A DNA stretch of 64,000 nt from Sympetrum striolatum (GCA_947579665.1 OX388346.1:91824615-91888614), one strand, 5' to 3'. Positions 12,591-27,600 are shown, numbered from the stretch's first letter. The notes: a model not told the origin generated them from the sequence alone. Numbers and translations are program-made.

Positions 12591-13538
12591 AATACTCTTA
12601 TTTTATGCTATAGTTATGCCGATAATTTACCGATTTGGATCGTTTTTAATATGCCGCTTATTTAGGAAACTTTTGAGAACTTCCGGAAAAAATACTTCAA
12701 TATTCAAACTCTTATAATCGTTATGGGTATTTTTAAATCTTAACTTCTCTCACCGCTGAAAGTACAGAAAAGATAAATATTATAGTTATTTCCCAAGGAA
12801 ATAAACAAGTTTAGTTCATGTTTCAGCTCGTATTACTATAGGGTATTGAACAAAAATGTTTGCAGTAACTTCGTCGTTTACTATTACCTATAACTATTAG
12901 TTTTTACCTTTCAATCGTTGTGTTGACAAGTGGACTAAAATATATTTCTAGTGATGCTGTTATGACAAGTATGATTTTTATTAAATCATCTAAAACCTAC
13001 ATTATATGTTGGTATTATCGTTCTCAATCAACTACCAACCACCCAATGGAAAATACTTTATTTTTAGGATCTTTCCCAAATTCACATCACGCTTATTCCA
13101 TTAGTATTAAAAATTATATCTAAACATGTTTTGGAGAGGAATGATAATGAATTTTTTTTATCTTTGAAATTTTTTAATATCTAGTGGGAAATTGCATTTG
13201 TTGCTACGTTTTGCTGGAATTGTGCTTCTTATGTAAGCATGGATGAAAATCCTTCAAACACAAATAAAAAGAATTTCACAATATTTATACATTTTTCAGG
13301 AACAAAATTTGATCTATAGAATTGAATCTTATTCAATTGAAACTAAGATATTAGTCATTATGATGTATAAATAGCATCTCTTCGTGCCTGTGCTAAAATT
13401 TGAGAATCGATCTATGTAATTTTATTGTCATTATATTTATCAGCTTGAATTTTTATGCATATTTCCAATTGACTTCAGATCCCAAATGACTTAATTTTCA
13501 CCATATTCTGATCTCCTTCATTATTTCTATATTCATAG
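12591..13538 (+). other. Probable intron or upstream sequence ending at the Tet acceptor
   Basis: AT-rich with falling CpG density. It ends in the acceptor at 13537-13538, preceded by a T-rich tract (13519-13532). No other exon seen. Confidence 0.6.
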
Positions 13539-15621
13539 GCTCCTCCGTCCACTATGAGCAATTACTATGGATCGCCTTCACCAGCACCTGAGCAGTCCCC
13601 ATTTTCATCCGGAAGCCATAGAGCAACTCCTGGAGACCGCTTTGGCTCTGCGGTTTGGCATCCTCAGCAACACCAAGCTCAGCCTTCTGGAGATGTAGCC
13701 AATGGACAGTGGCCTCCACTGCCACCTCCACCACATCCTCAGTTTGGTATCCAGCCAGTTGCTGCTACTGGGGAATTTGCTCAGCGTTCCTCATCTTCGT
13801 CCTCATCTTCAGCTGCTTCCTTTCTGGAGCAGGGACTAGCCTACCCACCTTCTGCTGGTTACCCAACCTACCAGTATGTGGGTACCACAACAGATCCATC
13901 ATCCTCAGGATTCCACACTCCGGACCCAAGGGTTCCTTCCTATGGTGTGTCTCGTTTCTCTGGTCAACAGCAAACATCTCCTGGGTCTGCAGTGAATGGA
14001 GTGAATGGGAGAGGAACAGGAGAAGATTCAAACCTCCAACAAGGGAGCTATGGCGATAGTTCTCCTGGAGCTGCTACTTATGTAAATGGAGGAACAGGTT
14101 ATGGAAGAGATACAGGCACTTCCTCTCCAAATGGCAGCTATGAGGGAGATGGAGGAGGATCTGGAGGAGGGGTCAAAGGCTATGGAGCTCCTGTTAATAA
14201 TGGCACTGAAGCATCTAGCACTAATAATAATAATATGACCGGTCACCCAAACGGGTTGCCTGGGTACCCAGTTCCACATCCCCAGCAGAGTTCACTGAAC
14301 TCTAGTGGGTACCCAGGAAGGGCCTTGGTTGTGGGGGAAATGGAGGGAGAAGAGAAAGATCAGAGAAGGAGTAATGAAGGGATGCGAGAGGAGGATAACA
14401 GGGCGTGGGGTAACAATGTTTGGGGTGGCAGGGATGCTTATGATGGCAGCAATGAATGGAGCTCCTATCCCCAGCATGGTGCTCTCAACTCCCGACTGAA
14501 GACCATGATCCTCAACAAGCAGCAACAACAACAGCAGCAGCAGCAGCCACACGAACTTGGCTTGCACGATATGCATCCATTTCAACATCTTCAGGAGCAA
14601 GATCAGAAAGGGAGAAGTGAAGAGGAAGGAGAGGCAAGAAATCAGGACCTTTTAAGGATGGAGAGGCAGCTGCAGGCCCAGCAGCAAATGTATCACGACC
14701 TGCAGCTCACGCAAGTGGAGCTGCAGAGGCAGTTGGAGGAGGCGACAGCAGGACTGTCCAGAGGAAGGGCAGCAGAAGGTGATGGAAGAGAGCATAACAA
14801 CACACCTGCTCCAGCCAATGGCAGAGGGACAGAGGGGAATGTGTATGCAGAGGGTAACACGAATACAGAGGGTGGCAGAAGGGGAGAGGAGGAGAAAAGG
14901 GAAGAAACTAATTTTTTAGTCCAAGGCCCCCCTCAGGCAACGTCTGAGGGTGGGCTGTGGGATTGGGAAAGTAGTGGGGACTTGAATGTAGAAGTTGGAT
15001 CTGCCAGAACTGTCGAGGGATGCTCACCCTCAAATGGTCAGTGCAGAGTGAGAGTTGCAGAAGTAGGAATGAATAAGAATGGTGAATGTATGGGGAAGAG
15101 TTTTAATGAGCAGTCAGAGACAATGAGAGTGACTGCAATGACCAATTGGCATTCCCCAGTTGAAGAAGTACAGTTGCAGAATGAGGAGGTAGTGAGAAGT
15201 GAAGTGAAGGAGAATAATAGGATGTATGGTGCTGAAGGACTCCCTTCTGGAGAACATCAGGATTGCTTCCGTGTGGTTGGGTTTGGACCTACAGAAGAAG
15301 GGGGAATGAAGGTTGAAAGATCAGCATCTCCAGTAACAGAACCACCAAATGCTGTGAAGGTTGAAATAGAGGATGAAGGAAAGGGTAAGTTGAAGATTCA
15401 CGAGGATTGCTGTCATGAGACGGAGCCAAAACCTTCTTTGGAACCAGAAACAAAAAGGGAAGAAGCTGACTGGTCACCATCAGCTAACTCCGATCCCAAT
15501 AATGGAGACTATGGAAAATCTGGAGGAATGTCTGCAAAAGAGTTTCAGGATCATCTTGAAAGACTTAAGAACAATGTTCGTGCAGAGGTACCAGATTGCA
15601 ACTGCTTTCCTCCTGATAAAT
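13539..15621 (+). CDS. Tet: Tet exon 1 of those visible: N-terminal low-complexity region
   Basis: The acceptor AG is at 13537-13538; exon reads in frame A-P-P-S-T before M (ATG 13554, with A at -3). An in-frame TAG lies exactly at the acceptor (13536-13538), so the frame cannot extend upstream unspliced. The donor GTAAGT is at 15622-15627 (phase 1). The protein is rich in Gly, Ser, Asn, Tyr and Pro, with a poly-Ser run near residue 80, a polyglutamine tract encoded at 14520-14546, and a Gln/Leu/Glu-rich probable coiled coil near residues 366-401. The last about 30 residues ([12 protein letters not shown].. to [11 protein letters not shown]) enter the cysteine-rich domain. No CXXC zinc finger is present. 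Codon use and composition match the downstream exons. Confidence 0.93.
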
Positions 15622-18600
15622 GTAAGTCTAATTATAATAATTATAGCCATCTTTTATTTCTTTAAATATTGCCAAATACCTTACATTTTTTTATTGTTTG
15701 TGAGCAATGGTAATAGTAACATTTACTGAAACTTCGGGTTCACAATCAAAACTACTTTTCAGTTATCAGATATGTGTATGATTTAACTCTCAAATTTAAG
15801 TTGAATACTCTAATCTTAACTTCTCTTCTAACCTCCATATATATTTATAATAAAATTAATTTGCTTTGGTGTAAAGATGTCCTTGATACAAGATATAGAT
15901 GGTTGTTGTTGACATTCATATCAATATGTATATTGATTTAGAGATTTTAAACCTCTAATTTATATCATCCAATATTCCTTTCATTACATGTATGTTGATA
16001 ATAATAAGAAATATAGTTGTATAATATTTTGAAATACAGTTCAATTAGTGCAATTCTTTATTGGTTGATTTTTAATCGGTTTTTAGTGTTTTACATTTTT
16101 GGGGTTTTATTTAACTTTGACATTGTTTTATGTGACCTTTTCTTAGCATCATTTCATTTTTGACCTTTGAACTTTGGCTAATGATTGCTAAAACGTAAAT
16201 TATGATCCTTTATCATTATCATAATCATATATCAAATGAGGTATTTCTGGCTTGATTTATTTTTTCAACATGAGAAATATAAAAATGATAAAATAATATT
16301 GGTATTACCAAATTTTATGAAAGTCTTCAATAAAACTATGCCTCTTTCAGTAAGTTTCTATGTTTTGTAGTTTATTTAATTATACTAAAATTAATTACTC
16401 CATGTTGTGACCATTACTTAAAAAAATACATCTTAACATGAAATGCATTTTTGATTTGCTTAGTGGTATTAAAGTGTGCATTTTGTTTTCCCCAGGCCCT
16501 CCTGAACCTGGTTCCTATTATACTCACTTGGGTGCTGCTTCCAATTTATCTGAGCTGAGAAAAGAAATGGAAGAAAGATGTGGACTGAAAGGGAAGGCAA
16601 TACGAATTGAGAAAGTTGTGTACACAGGCAAGGAAGGGAAGACGACGCAAGGATGTCCTATGGGCAAATGGGTGAGTAATCAAGCATTTTTAAGTAACTT
16701 CGAAAAACTGGAATGCTTAATTAATGTACTATGAAATCTTGGCAAATGAGTTGTCCTTATATTGGAGTTTTTGGCTAAAAAAATTGATTTGCTTTTTATT
16801 ACTTTCAATTAATGAGTATGAAATCAAATTGCAATGTTGGTTCATGCATATGATAATGTAGTACACTGAAAATCTCAAATCTGACTTAATAAATTCCAAA
16901 ATTTCTATATTTTTCAAATTACATTATATTTATATTCATTTATTTTAATATAAAATTAAATATTTAAATCAGAAATGATCTTTAATATCACATCACTTTC
17001 AAATAAAATTCTTTTTAAATATCTTAGCTTTAAAAGAAAATCTGATGTGGCCAGCACATGACTTTCTCCATACATATAAGATGTAAATATTTATCTACGA
17101 CAGTAATTTCGAACTCTATATTCCATCTAAACTTTGAAGATGAGTGATTAATTTATATATTATTATCTTTGACGTCACAAACATTATAAATAATGTTTTA
17201 CGGGACATGATCGATGAAAAACGATGAAATTGGCCTTTCGCCCATAGAGCCCAGAGCGCCGAAAAAGTACATAATTAGCAATTTCCGGTTTATCAGTATT
17301 TCATGAATAACTCCTAAACAATCAGTTATACAAAAATATGTTTCAAACAAAAGTTATAGTAAATTATATTTTCTAAAACGTTTATAAATAATAGTATATA
17401 CCTAAATATTATATTTATGGAGATATTTTGAAAACCGGAAATGAGCTTTGAAGAATGAAGCTCGACTTCCGGTTAACCGATTTACTCGAAAAACTAATCA
17501 ACTCTGACAGCACACACCACAGTACTATATATAAAGTTTGGTATTGATACGACCAATAGTTTTCACGTTAGAGCGCCCACTATCACACACACACATACAC
17601 ACAGGCATCATTCCGAAAATGGTTAAAACGTGTTCTAGGGACCCCAAAACATGTATTTCCGTTGAAATCTCGAAGTCAAAGTTTTTCATGAAAACAATAC
17701 TTTCTCTATACTACGTATATGGAGAAAGTGAAAAAGTATTATTGTAATTATGTAATATTTAGGATCGCTTAAGGATTCTTATGCACTCTTATTTATTGAA
17801 CAAATACTGATTTTCATCATCTAACACTGAAATCTTTTTCTTCTAATATAGATCCTCCGTAGAGCCTCTTTGGAGGAGAAAGTATTAGTTATAGTGAAGC
17901 ATCGCCAAGGTCATAAATGCGCCACTGCTTGGATTATAGTCGCCACTGTTGCGTGGGACGGAGTGCCTTCTCATGAAGCTGACAGGCTGTACGCTGTGCT
18001 CACTGACAAGCTTAACAGGTATCATAAAACTTTTCTTTTGAAATATCTTATATTTTAGGGCTTACTTCATGGTTATCATCTTGAAGATAATCTTTCTTTT
18101 TACTTGTAAAGGAGAAAATTTATTTTTTTATAATTAACGATTAATGTTTGAGATTTACCCATAGCAATAATATTTGTTTGAGTATAAAAGTTAAAGAATT
18201 TTTTTATCAATATCATTGAGGATCATTTATTCGAACTTTTTGGGACCGAGGTCGGTTCGCGTAAAGGATTTGTTTGGATAGTAGGTATTTTAACCTGCAT
18301 GAGAAAAAGAAACTGAAAAATAGGCTTTTGACGAGTTACAGTACAAAATAAGTGATGATAACGCACATAAATATTATTGAAAACTTTTATATAAAGAAAA
18401 TTATACATGACTGTCCCCGCGTGATTTTTCTTTTCGAAATTACTACCATTGAGTCGGATTCTGCAACAAATTGAAGAATTTGGTCCTTCCGTGATTTTAT
18501 ATCATGTATAGTTTTCCTGCTTATATTGTATTCCTGCTGAAGATTGGATGAAATGACACCACAATCTAGTTTATTTATTATGTCCACTTTTTGCTGTAAC

Positions 18601-21600
18601 ATAATCACCTGTCTTTTTCACTTGACGTTCCCACCGCTTGAACTAGTTGCTGGACATATTTTATTATTATTTTTTATCCATTTAGAAGGTTAATTAATAT
18701 AGTATAAATACTTACTCATTCACACCTGCAAAAGATCGGTGCAAAACACACATATCGGTGGCGTTCAAAATTACTGTATAACTATCGTGAAATGTTCGTT
18801 GTTTGGATGTGTTTGTTGTTTAGATGTTCGGATAAACGATCCTCTACTGTATATAATATTTAAATGTTGATGTAATATAAAAGAAAGAAAAAGGTTTTAA
18901 TAAAATATACACTGATGAAGAGGTATATTTAATTTCAACACAAACCTTAAAGGGTAACTAAAGGAATTTTGATTTCAGGAATTTTGATTATGAATTCAAA
19001 TCTTACTTGTCTATAGATTTAAGGATTCTATAGATTTAAGTATTTCTTCCATGTATTTTATTTTTATAGTTGCTTCTTTTCCTTAAATTGGCGATTCAGT
19101 ACTGCATTTGAAATTTTTTACTCTTTTCTTTGAATTGGTGAGTAACACTGAGTTCTTCCTCAGGTTTGGTTTGCCCACGACACGCCGCTGCGCCACAAAT
19201 GAGCCTCGGACCTGTGCGTGCCAGGGTTTGGATCCAGACACCTGTGGGGCATCTTTTTCATTTGGATGCTCCTGGTCCATGTACTACAATGGCTGCAAGT
19301 ATGCTCGCTCCAAGACTGTCAGGAAATTCAGACTATCCGTTCGGACTGAGGTAATTCAAATCAAATAGTAATCATAGCAAATTATTCCTTTTTATCCTTC
19401 ACTTTTTAAATTCAAACAAAAGTCTCCTAATTCTGAGATGCAGTATACTACATACAGTAGAAGTCCGTTTTAACGAGAGCTGACAAAAATTGGAAAAGTA
19501 CTTGTATTATAATGTACTTGTTACAGCCGATCTGTAATACTAAATGTCCGTCCTCTTAAATCCAAGGGCAGTGAGTGTGGCAGAATGGAACTGTAGGGTC
19601 GGATGATTTGGTGCCAAGTTTCATATGAAAACAAATCCCACAGGTGGATGCCAATATGATGGGAACTCAATTAAAAATTCCGGCGCTGACTTGAGGGGTC
19701 GATGGCCAATAAGAAACAAGAGATGAGGGGATAAGATGTACAAAGGGGAGAGTGAAACTTGAGAGAAGTCTCTAATAATAGCTCCCTGAGGCTTTTTTGA
19801 TAAGGATAGGTGATGCAAGTAGTGGGAAACAAATGCTTGAATTAGGTGACAGTAATTTTTGCATTTTATTTTTTCTGCTGTTTGAAGAGATAATGCGCCT
19901 CAGATTACCATTTGCTTGTCGGACTTCATCTCTCACGTCAATTGGCGATTCTGAGATATGCCTCCTGCAAGACAAACATAGAAACGTGGCACTCGTTATA
20001 ACAATACTTCAGGAATGACCACTCGTTATAATGGACATAACTTCTGATCCTTTTTCCTGTAAGATGGACAATGGCTAATAAAATCACTTGCTCTAATTAA
20101 CTCTCGTTATATGCTGTACTCATTATAACAGACTTTTACTGTACTATGATAAGCATTGATTATGAAAACTTTGTCTCATAAGTCAATTTATTTTCTCTTT
20201 GTAATGATACTACTAAGGAGTTTAGATGGAATTATCATATGATCTTGAATTTTCAGAGTATATGTGAAAATTGAAACTCGTTTAATTAAACTTATGTCTT
20301 AACAAAGCTGTTAAAACTTTTTCTATATAATGAGGGTGAATTTTGTATTGTCCCATTTCTTAACTTTTAAACTATGATAATGCTATGAAAATTTTAATTC
20401 TTAACATTAATTGTAGCTTTGCCAAAAGGATAAACTTTTTCTGATCTCTTAACAATGTATCCATTTGAAATAACAATCTGAGTTCTATCACCAGTTGAAC
20501 TTGGGCAATACTCTAAAGGAGTTTAGATTTGAAGTTGTTAGATTTTGGTTATTGTTCCTGCAATATTTCAAAATATATGTAACACATAAATTACATAAGT
20601 AAAAACTCGTTTAAATCATTTTTAAATTTTTTAGAAATATTTTGCTATGAATTGCTTATGAGTTTCATGTTGCAAAATAATAATTTTTATTTCTGAGCCT
20701 GAAGTTTGTGTTAACGGAGAGTCAGTTTATAGTAACAATGCATCAGGTACCTTACATTATTAGACATATCTATAAGTATGATTAAATGGTTTTTTATGGC
20801 CTAAATATTCTTCATCAGGGTTACCTGTTATCATTGTATGTATGTAGATCCAATGTAAATAACCTACGATTTCATTAGCAAGAGTATAACTTAGTTATAT
20901 ACTATAAGGCTAATTACCTAACTGAGGATAAAAATCTTCATAATTTCTGTTAACTAGTGTCAACCCTAATGGTGATTTAAATTGGTTTCTCTCATAGAAG
21001 GACTTATCTTTGCAGGAGCAAGAAGTGGAGGAGAGAATGCACGTATTGGCAACATTGCTGTCCCCTCTGTACCGAATGATTGCTCCAGAGGCTTTCAAGA
21101 ACCAGACTCAGTTTGAGAAGGAGGCCTCGGACTGCAGACTGGGCTTCAAACCAGGTCGCCCCTTCTCTGGAGTCACTGCCTGCTTCGACTTCTGCGCTCA
21201 TGCCCATCGAGACCTTCACAACATGAACAATGGCTGCACTGTGGTGAGTTGATTTCCTCTGAATTTGTAGTACCTTCTTTCACTCTTTGTTTTGTGAATC
21301 TGACAATTCTTGACAGCAGTTGTTCTTCTAGAAAACTGTTAAAACTCAGTTTTAACTATTATTTATTCCTTTTGTGATTTATTTTAGTTTAGCTTTGAGT
21401 AGTCATATGGGCACCCTCATAATGTTAAGTTTTCTTCTGCATTCTGTGACAGAAATGTAGTTAGTGACGTAAACAGCATTTTCATATTATTCTCAGATGA
21501 TATTTCTTCTGAGTCACTTCTTGTCCTATATCTGGCCACGCTCGTGGTTCATTTTGCCGGAATGTATTTATTCCAATTATAATAACATGATGGTTGTGAA

Positions 21601-24600
21601 ACGTAACGTTTGCAAATGACAAATGAAATTAATTTAATATTTTTCCTGTAGATAAAATCTTGATGGTTGCCAAAACTGGCTATTAACGGATATGGGGGTT
21701 TTCATAGTTGCAAATTGTTTGTTGAAAGAGGCTCTTGATTATGTGAGGGTCATTGGGTATGTGTGTGGCGCAGGTGGTGAGCCTGACCAAACACAGGAGT
21801 CTAGCTAAGCCTGAGGATGAGCAGCTGCATGTGCTGCCCTTGTACATCATGGATGACACGGATGAGTACGGCAGCAAGGAGGGGCAGGAGGCGAAGACGC
21901 GCAGTGGCGCAGTAGAGGTACTCACCAAGTGAGTCCCATTCACCCACCCATCCCATTCCTGTGTCTTATTTGCACTCCATGTTGCTTTTCCCCCTGCATT
22001 CCAAAAAGGGTTGCCATCTTAAAAATTAATAACTCAAGGAGTTTTCTAATTTTCTCAAAGAACTGGAAAAAGATTCTTGGAAAATATTTCCCCAGTTAAA
22101 AACAAAACATCGAAAGGCACAGACTCATTACAATTGCCAGCGAACTTTGTGTGGTGAGGTTACAGTAATTTATCTCTCCAAATATTTTTGCTGTAATTTC
22201 TTCTTGGATACTCTATTTACTCAAAAGTAACACGCAGTTGAATGTAATGCACTCCCGGAAATTGGAATGTCAGAAATAGAAAATCATTTGCCCACAAACT
22301 TAAGCGCATCTTAAGACATGCAGTCACGCCATTTGCAGCACTGTAAATTTGCTTCCTATACACGCATATTGTGCTATATATGTATATTTATACACGTGTA
22401 CGCAATACTATATGAAATACTGGTAGTCGTCCATGCCAAAAGTCCCACACATTAACTGATCTAGAAAAGGTTATTTGAAAAGTTTGATGTGCTAGCTTAT
22501 CCACTTCCAATTAAAAACCATCAGCTGACAGTTTAGTTTGTAGTTTGCGGGGGCTCTTACCACCAATATATTGATGGCACATTGGTGGAACATTTAACGA
22601 GTAACATGGAACCAGGATGAGCCGATGAACTTGCGAGCCTACGGGACATGTGTTCAAGTAGCATAGTGCCTGAATCTAGCGTGTCATCAATTCCATTATG
22701 CACCCTGAATTTGAAAAAGAGTGAAAATGGACCTAATAGTGTTCATTTTATTTTTGAGTAAATATGCTAATTACACAGCATTACATTGACTTCTCCACTC
22801 TTATCCAATCAAAAAAGAATGGAGTATAAACAATTAATTAGGGCAGTTGCCATATTTTCATCTACACATGTGAATAAATCTACAAAAAAATCATCTGCCA
22901 TAATGCTGAAAATATAAGTGATGAAAAAACTTCTTAAAAAGTTCTTATGCAAATCATTTGTTAGCATTAATTTGCTGAGGCTTTGCTGTAACACAAATTA
23001 GTGGCTCATTAATATGACTCTGCAAATAATTGAGTTAAATTGAAGTTTAGTAAGCTTACTGAGTTTCAATTTAGTATGAATTGAACTTGCTTAGGAAATG
23101 ATTCCTCTCTATATACTGTAGTATCCTGTTTAACATTATTCAAGAAAACTCATTTGGTATAGTTCTTTGCATTACCAAATATTGAGTTTAAATTTTAATT
23201 TTGAGAATCTAAAATTTGTTGGAAATCTTTGCAAGGTGGATTTAAACCAAATGTTTTTGAAAGCTTTTCACAAGCTCAATTTAGACCCCAGAATTCTTCC
23301 CCAAGTAGGAAATTATTAGAATCAGGGTTAACATATTGCTAGTTTTTCTTGATTCTGGTAGAAATTGAAACAAAATTTTCGTTCGAGGTGTTTTTACTTC
23401 CACATTGGAAAATTTCACGTTGGCAGGTATTCCAAGATATATAAAAGCATGAAGGGATCAGTGTAAATTTGCCCAAAGCTTAGAAATCTTCATATATTAA
23501 AATTAAGAGGTGGCAACCCTGCACTCAACACATTGGAATTAAGTTTCAACTGCATTTTAGACAGCTATTTTATTTGATTCAGTGACTCCTCATCCAAGGA
23601 TACCTTGACCAGTCACAGCTTTCATAAACTTCATTATTTCTGTTTGCCTTTTCATTAGTTGAAGTTCTTTTGGATTACTGTCTCCCAACCTTTCTAACTG
23701 CACCACACCTTTGGTTGGCTGTCTTTTCTTGAATTTTCTATCTCCTTCTGCTTCCTGTTCTCCTTCCTATGAATTTTCACAAGAACTCCTACTATGTGTG
23801 AATTAATTCAATAAAACAAGTAATGGATGATTTCTAAAATACCATTAAACATTATATTTTATTTAATAATGTTATATATTTTGGTACTGTACATCCAATT
23901 GTACAAATATTTGTACATACATTGTACAAATCATCCATTGTTTGCTTTATTAAAGTTATGAATGGGTTTTGACTAGATACTGCTTGAGAAGATTAATTTC
24001 ATTTTGATATTTTTCTTAGTTATGCCATCTACGAATCATTATTTATGATTTCTTGTTGAATGCACAATATTTCTAATGATCTCTTCTCGCATTCTTAAAC
24101 AAATTTGAACTTTTTTCCTGTCTTACTTCAGTTCATTCTTGGAGTTTATTAGAATTAATAGATTAGAAAATCTAACATAGAAGTGCACCTTTAGAACCGT
24201 CAGCCATAACCAGTTTGATTGTTTAACATATAATCTTGCTTTTCATCTTTGTCTTTCTTATCTGTTGAAGTTCCTTCAAATATTTCATTTCTATCATTTA
24301 CTCTTGTCTGTCTGTGTATTTCTGATGTCTGAAAATAATCACAATTCATGTTACATTAATTTTAGCAATAATTAAGAGCTTTTTTCCAAGATAATTACTT
24401 ATAATATTTTGCTTTTAAAACTTGAATCTCTAGAGATTGCTTATACTATAGGGTTTTGGGTAACTCTGAATTATTACCTGAAACTGGTTGCTACGATAAC
24501 ACACAATAGCTGTTTCATTTTAAGCTTACTCATTTCAGTATTTTTTCTATTATATATACATGTATAGATGTGCACATACCTTTCTTATTTTTTAGAAAGT

Positions 24601-27600
24601 TAACCACCTTTTATGTTTTTATTTTAATGATAATACATAGAGATTTTTTAATCAGTTAGCTTCAACCTCTAGTTGCTTATGTACTGAATTTTAATGATGT
24701 CCTATAAATTTGTTAAAGATTGTTTACTTATTGGAATTTCTGAAAGCATGTTTATTATGGCATATTTATATGTCATCATATTTTCAAATGAGAACACATT
24801 TGAATAAATCTGTTACAAATAGTTTCAATAAAATTCACTTATAATTTTAGTTAACCATCTGTTAGTATCTGTCATGAATGTCGCTTTATGTTACAGTTCA
24901 TTAACCTTTCTCACGAAGGGAAAGTATTCTATCATTTTGAAATTTACCATTAAATTCATCCAAAGCTATATGTATAACTTATATTATTACTTTTAACTAA
25001 TCTTGTAGTATTTGTAAACCTGTCAATATCTACCTTATCTATGTTTTTTCCTCTTTTTTACCTTTTGTTGCTAATCTCTCTATTTCACCTTTGTTTGAGG
25101 AATAATTTGATGTATTTTTTTGAAATTGCCTTCTTTTTGTTATTGGGGAATCAAGTATAAGTATCAATCACTTTCGTTCTTGATATGTAGTATCATTTTC
25201 TGACTGTTCTGAGCTTTGGCATTGAATTTTGAAAATTGGGCTGTTTACTCTCCACTGAACAATTTCTGTGTGAGCTTGGTTGGTTATATGTCCCTAACTA
25301 ATTGACTGAAATGGGGAATTAAATATTGAATTAAACATTTTCTAATTATCTAATCTAATTACAAAAGTATGTATTAATGAAGATGGTTTTAAAATCCTGT
25401 TAAAATGCTGTTTCTCTGATAAATCATATGGAAAAAGATGCTTCACAAATTGTTTTAAATTGTTTGAATGAAATATTTCATATGTATGTATCAAATTAAT
25501 ATATTACAAAAAATAGAAGTGAAGAATATTCATTTTTATTCAAACTCACTCAAACCTAAATAAATAGATTTGTCTTGTTTATTAATACAATTATTTAATT
25601 AATATCAGTGATTGATGTTGAAACTATACAGTTTACATTATAATTTTATTCGTGCCTGTAATAATGGAGATTCTATTAGAAGTTGTTGAAATTTTGATGG
25701 TCTATCTTGGAGAAGGAGGTATCAAGGAGAAGGAGTACCTGAGTACTTCAAAAATGATATCTCAACCACCTGGGTTGTTGAAAATTCAAGTATTTTGAGT
25801 TTCCTATTAGCTATTCATTAAATATTGTCTCTATCTTTCAACCAAGTCACTACAATAATGAAGGAGAGTTTTCAAAATGTCTAACACAAAAATAAATTCT
25901 CTTTGTATGTGTTCTGTTGACAAACTCTTGCTTTTAGAATCAATCTCCGAAAGCATTTCTGCCAAGGAAGTGAGTGTCTAACAATTGAGTTGTCCTGTGT
26001 AGGAACTCAGTTAAGGTGCAATATCTTCATTTCTTTTATTTCTATCTTTTTATTTTACCTTTGGTGGAAGACCAATCCATACCCTTAACCCTTGTTGTAT
26101 CCTTGATCTCTTAAATCTAATTTATAAATTTCTATCTTTTAATATTTACTTTTCTTAATACTTAAGGAATAATTTAAGAACTTAGATTGAGGGGTTTCTC
26201 ATCTATATATTCCATTAATCTATTAAAAATGTTTAAACTATATTTTTTGTGCATGACTGGCTGTAGATACTGATTGTTGATTATTATTAATATTTTCTAT
26301 GTTTAGAGTTGAAATTAGCTGGAATGCTCCATTACAAGCATGCATATACCTGTGATTGGTCACTTTATCCAAGTTTATGAAGTACTTTGATAGGAAATCA
26401 TATATTTTCAAGAATGAAACTTAGAGGAGTTGATTTTTTTATTGCTTTCAAACAGTAAATGTCCACTACAACTGTAGTTTTTTGAATTTCAAGGGTATTT
26501 ATTTTTATTTTCTCACAGCTTTCATTATAGATCCATGTTCTGGATTTGGATGGATGGTTTATAGAGTTTACAGTTGTAATTCATGTAGAAAATTGCTATA
26601 GGCAATGTTATTTAGTGCCTCAGATAGTATTTTTAATCATCTCTCAAGTTAGAATTGAAATAGTTGATCCAATCTTATTTAGATAGTCAACATAAAATAA
26701 TTCTATTCAATTCTCATTAACTAAATTAAATCTGAACCCAGGCAATTTAATTTTAATTTTTTCCCATCTCATAAATTCCATAGACTTTAATTTCCTTTAT
26801 GCTAAAGACTTCCTTTCACTTCTCAGGGATTCATTTACCAATTCTGAATGTTTCTTTACTTTCTGGCTCTTGCATCAATTTTTTAATTATTCTTATTATC
26901 TCTTGACATACTGCATTTCTATCTTATGTGAGTAACAGGAATATTTTATAAAATGGCAGTATTGAATGTTATATAACTCAAAGATAATTATACTAAATTT
27001 ATCCATCAAAAATATTTTCAGTCCTTATTGGGATGTGTAATTCTGATTTTGATGCTGTAAATTAATCCAAATTTTTTCTTGCTGGTAATATGAATAGATA
27101 TCTTTCAATAGATAAATACTTATACTACATGGATAAATTTTTGAATGGCTTACTTAATTTTCATTTTACATTTAATTTTATAATTCACATTCTTATGATA
27201 TATTTATTATCATTAATCTATTAAACTGGTCATTGTTTTACTTTAGGTACCCTTGCGAGGTTCGTGTCCGGTCAGTACCCTTACAACCCTGTCGAAGGCA
27301 TGGCAAGAAGAGGAAGGACGAGGAACCAGATGCAGTCATCAACAGCGGAGTCAGAGGAAGCGGTCCCAAGGCTGAAGGGCATCGCCTCTCATGCTCGATG
27401 GGTGGAGCAGGGGCGATGAGTATGATGGGTACAATGGGAATGACGTCGTGTTCACTTGAGGAGGCTCAACTGCAGTTGCAGAGCTCACATGTGTCTTCCA
27501 CTGTTCTAGATTCCCCAGTGTCAATGTACCAGGGTTGGGGTGGAGCATCTCAGGGAGGGACTTACAATCCTTATGATGCTGTAGCAGGGGACTCGTATTG

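Noticed and set aside
1..13538. Search for a TET CXXC zinc-finger exon upstream
   Set aside because: I looked for the CGxCxxC spacing in + strand frames and saw no convincing candidate; a short exon could still be missed by eye.
18900..18940. CTGATGA motif as another hammerhead candidate (also near 59003)
   Set aside because: No GAAA core at a suitable distance and no stem I pairing.
27247..27420. Alternative reading frames at the start of Tet exon 7
   Set aside because: Another frame is open for a short distance, but only the chosen one gives the conserved VRVRSVP..CRR basic segment and continues to the catalytic histidine.
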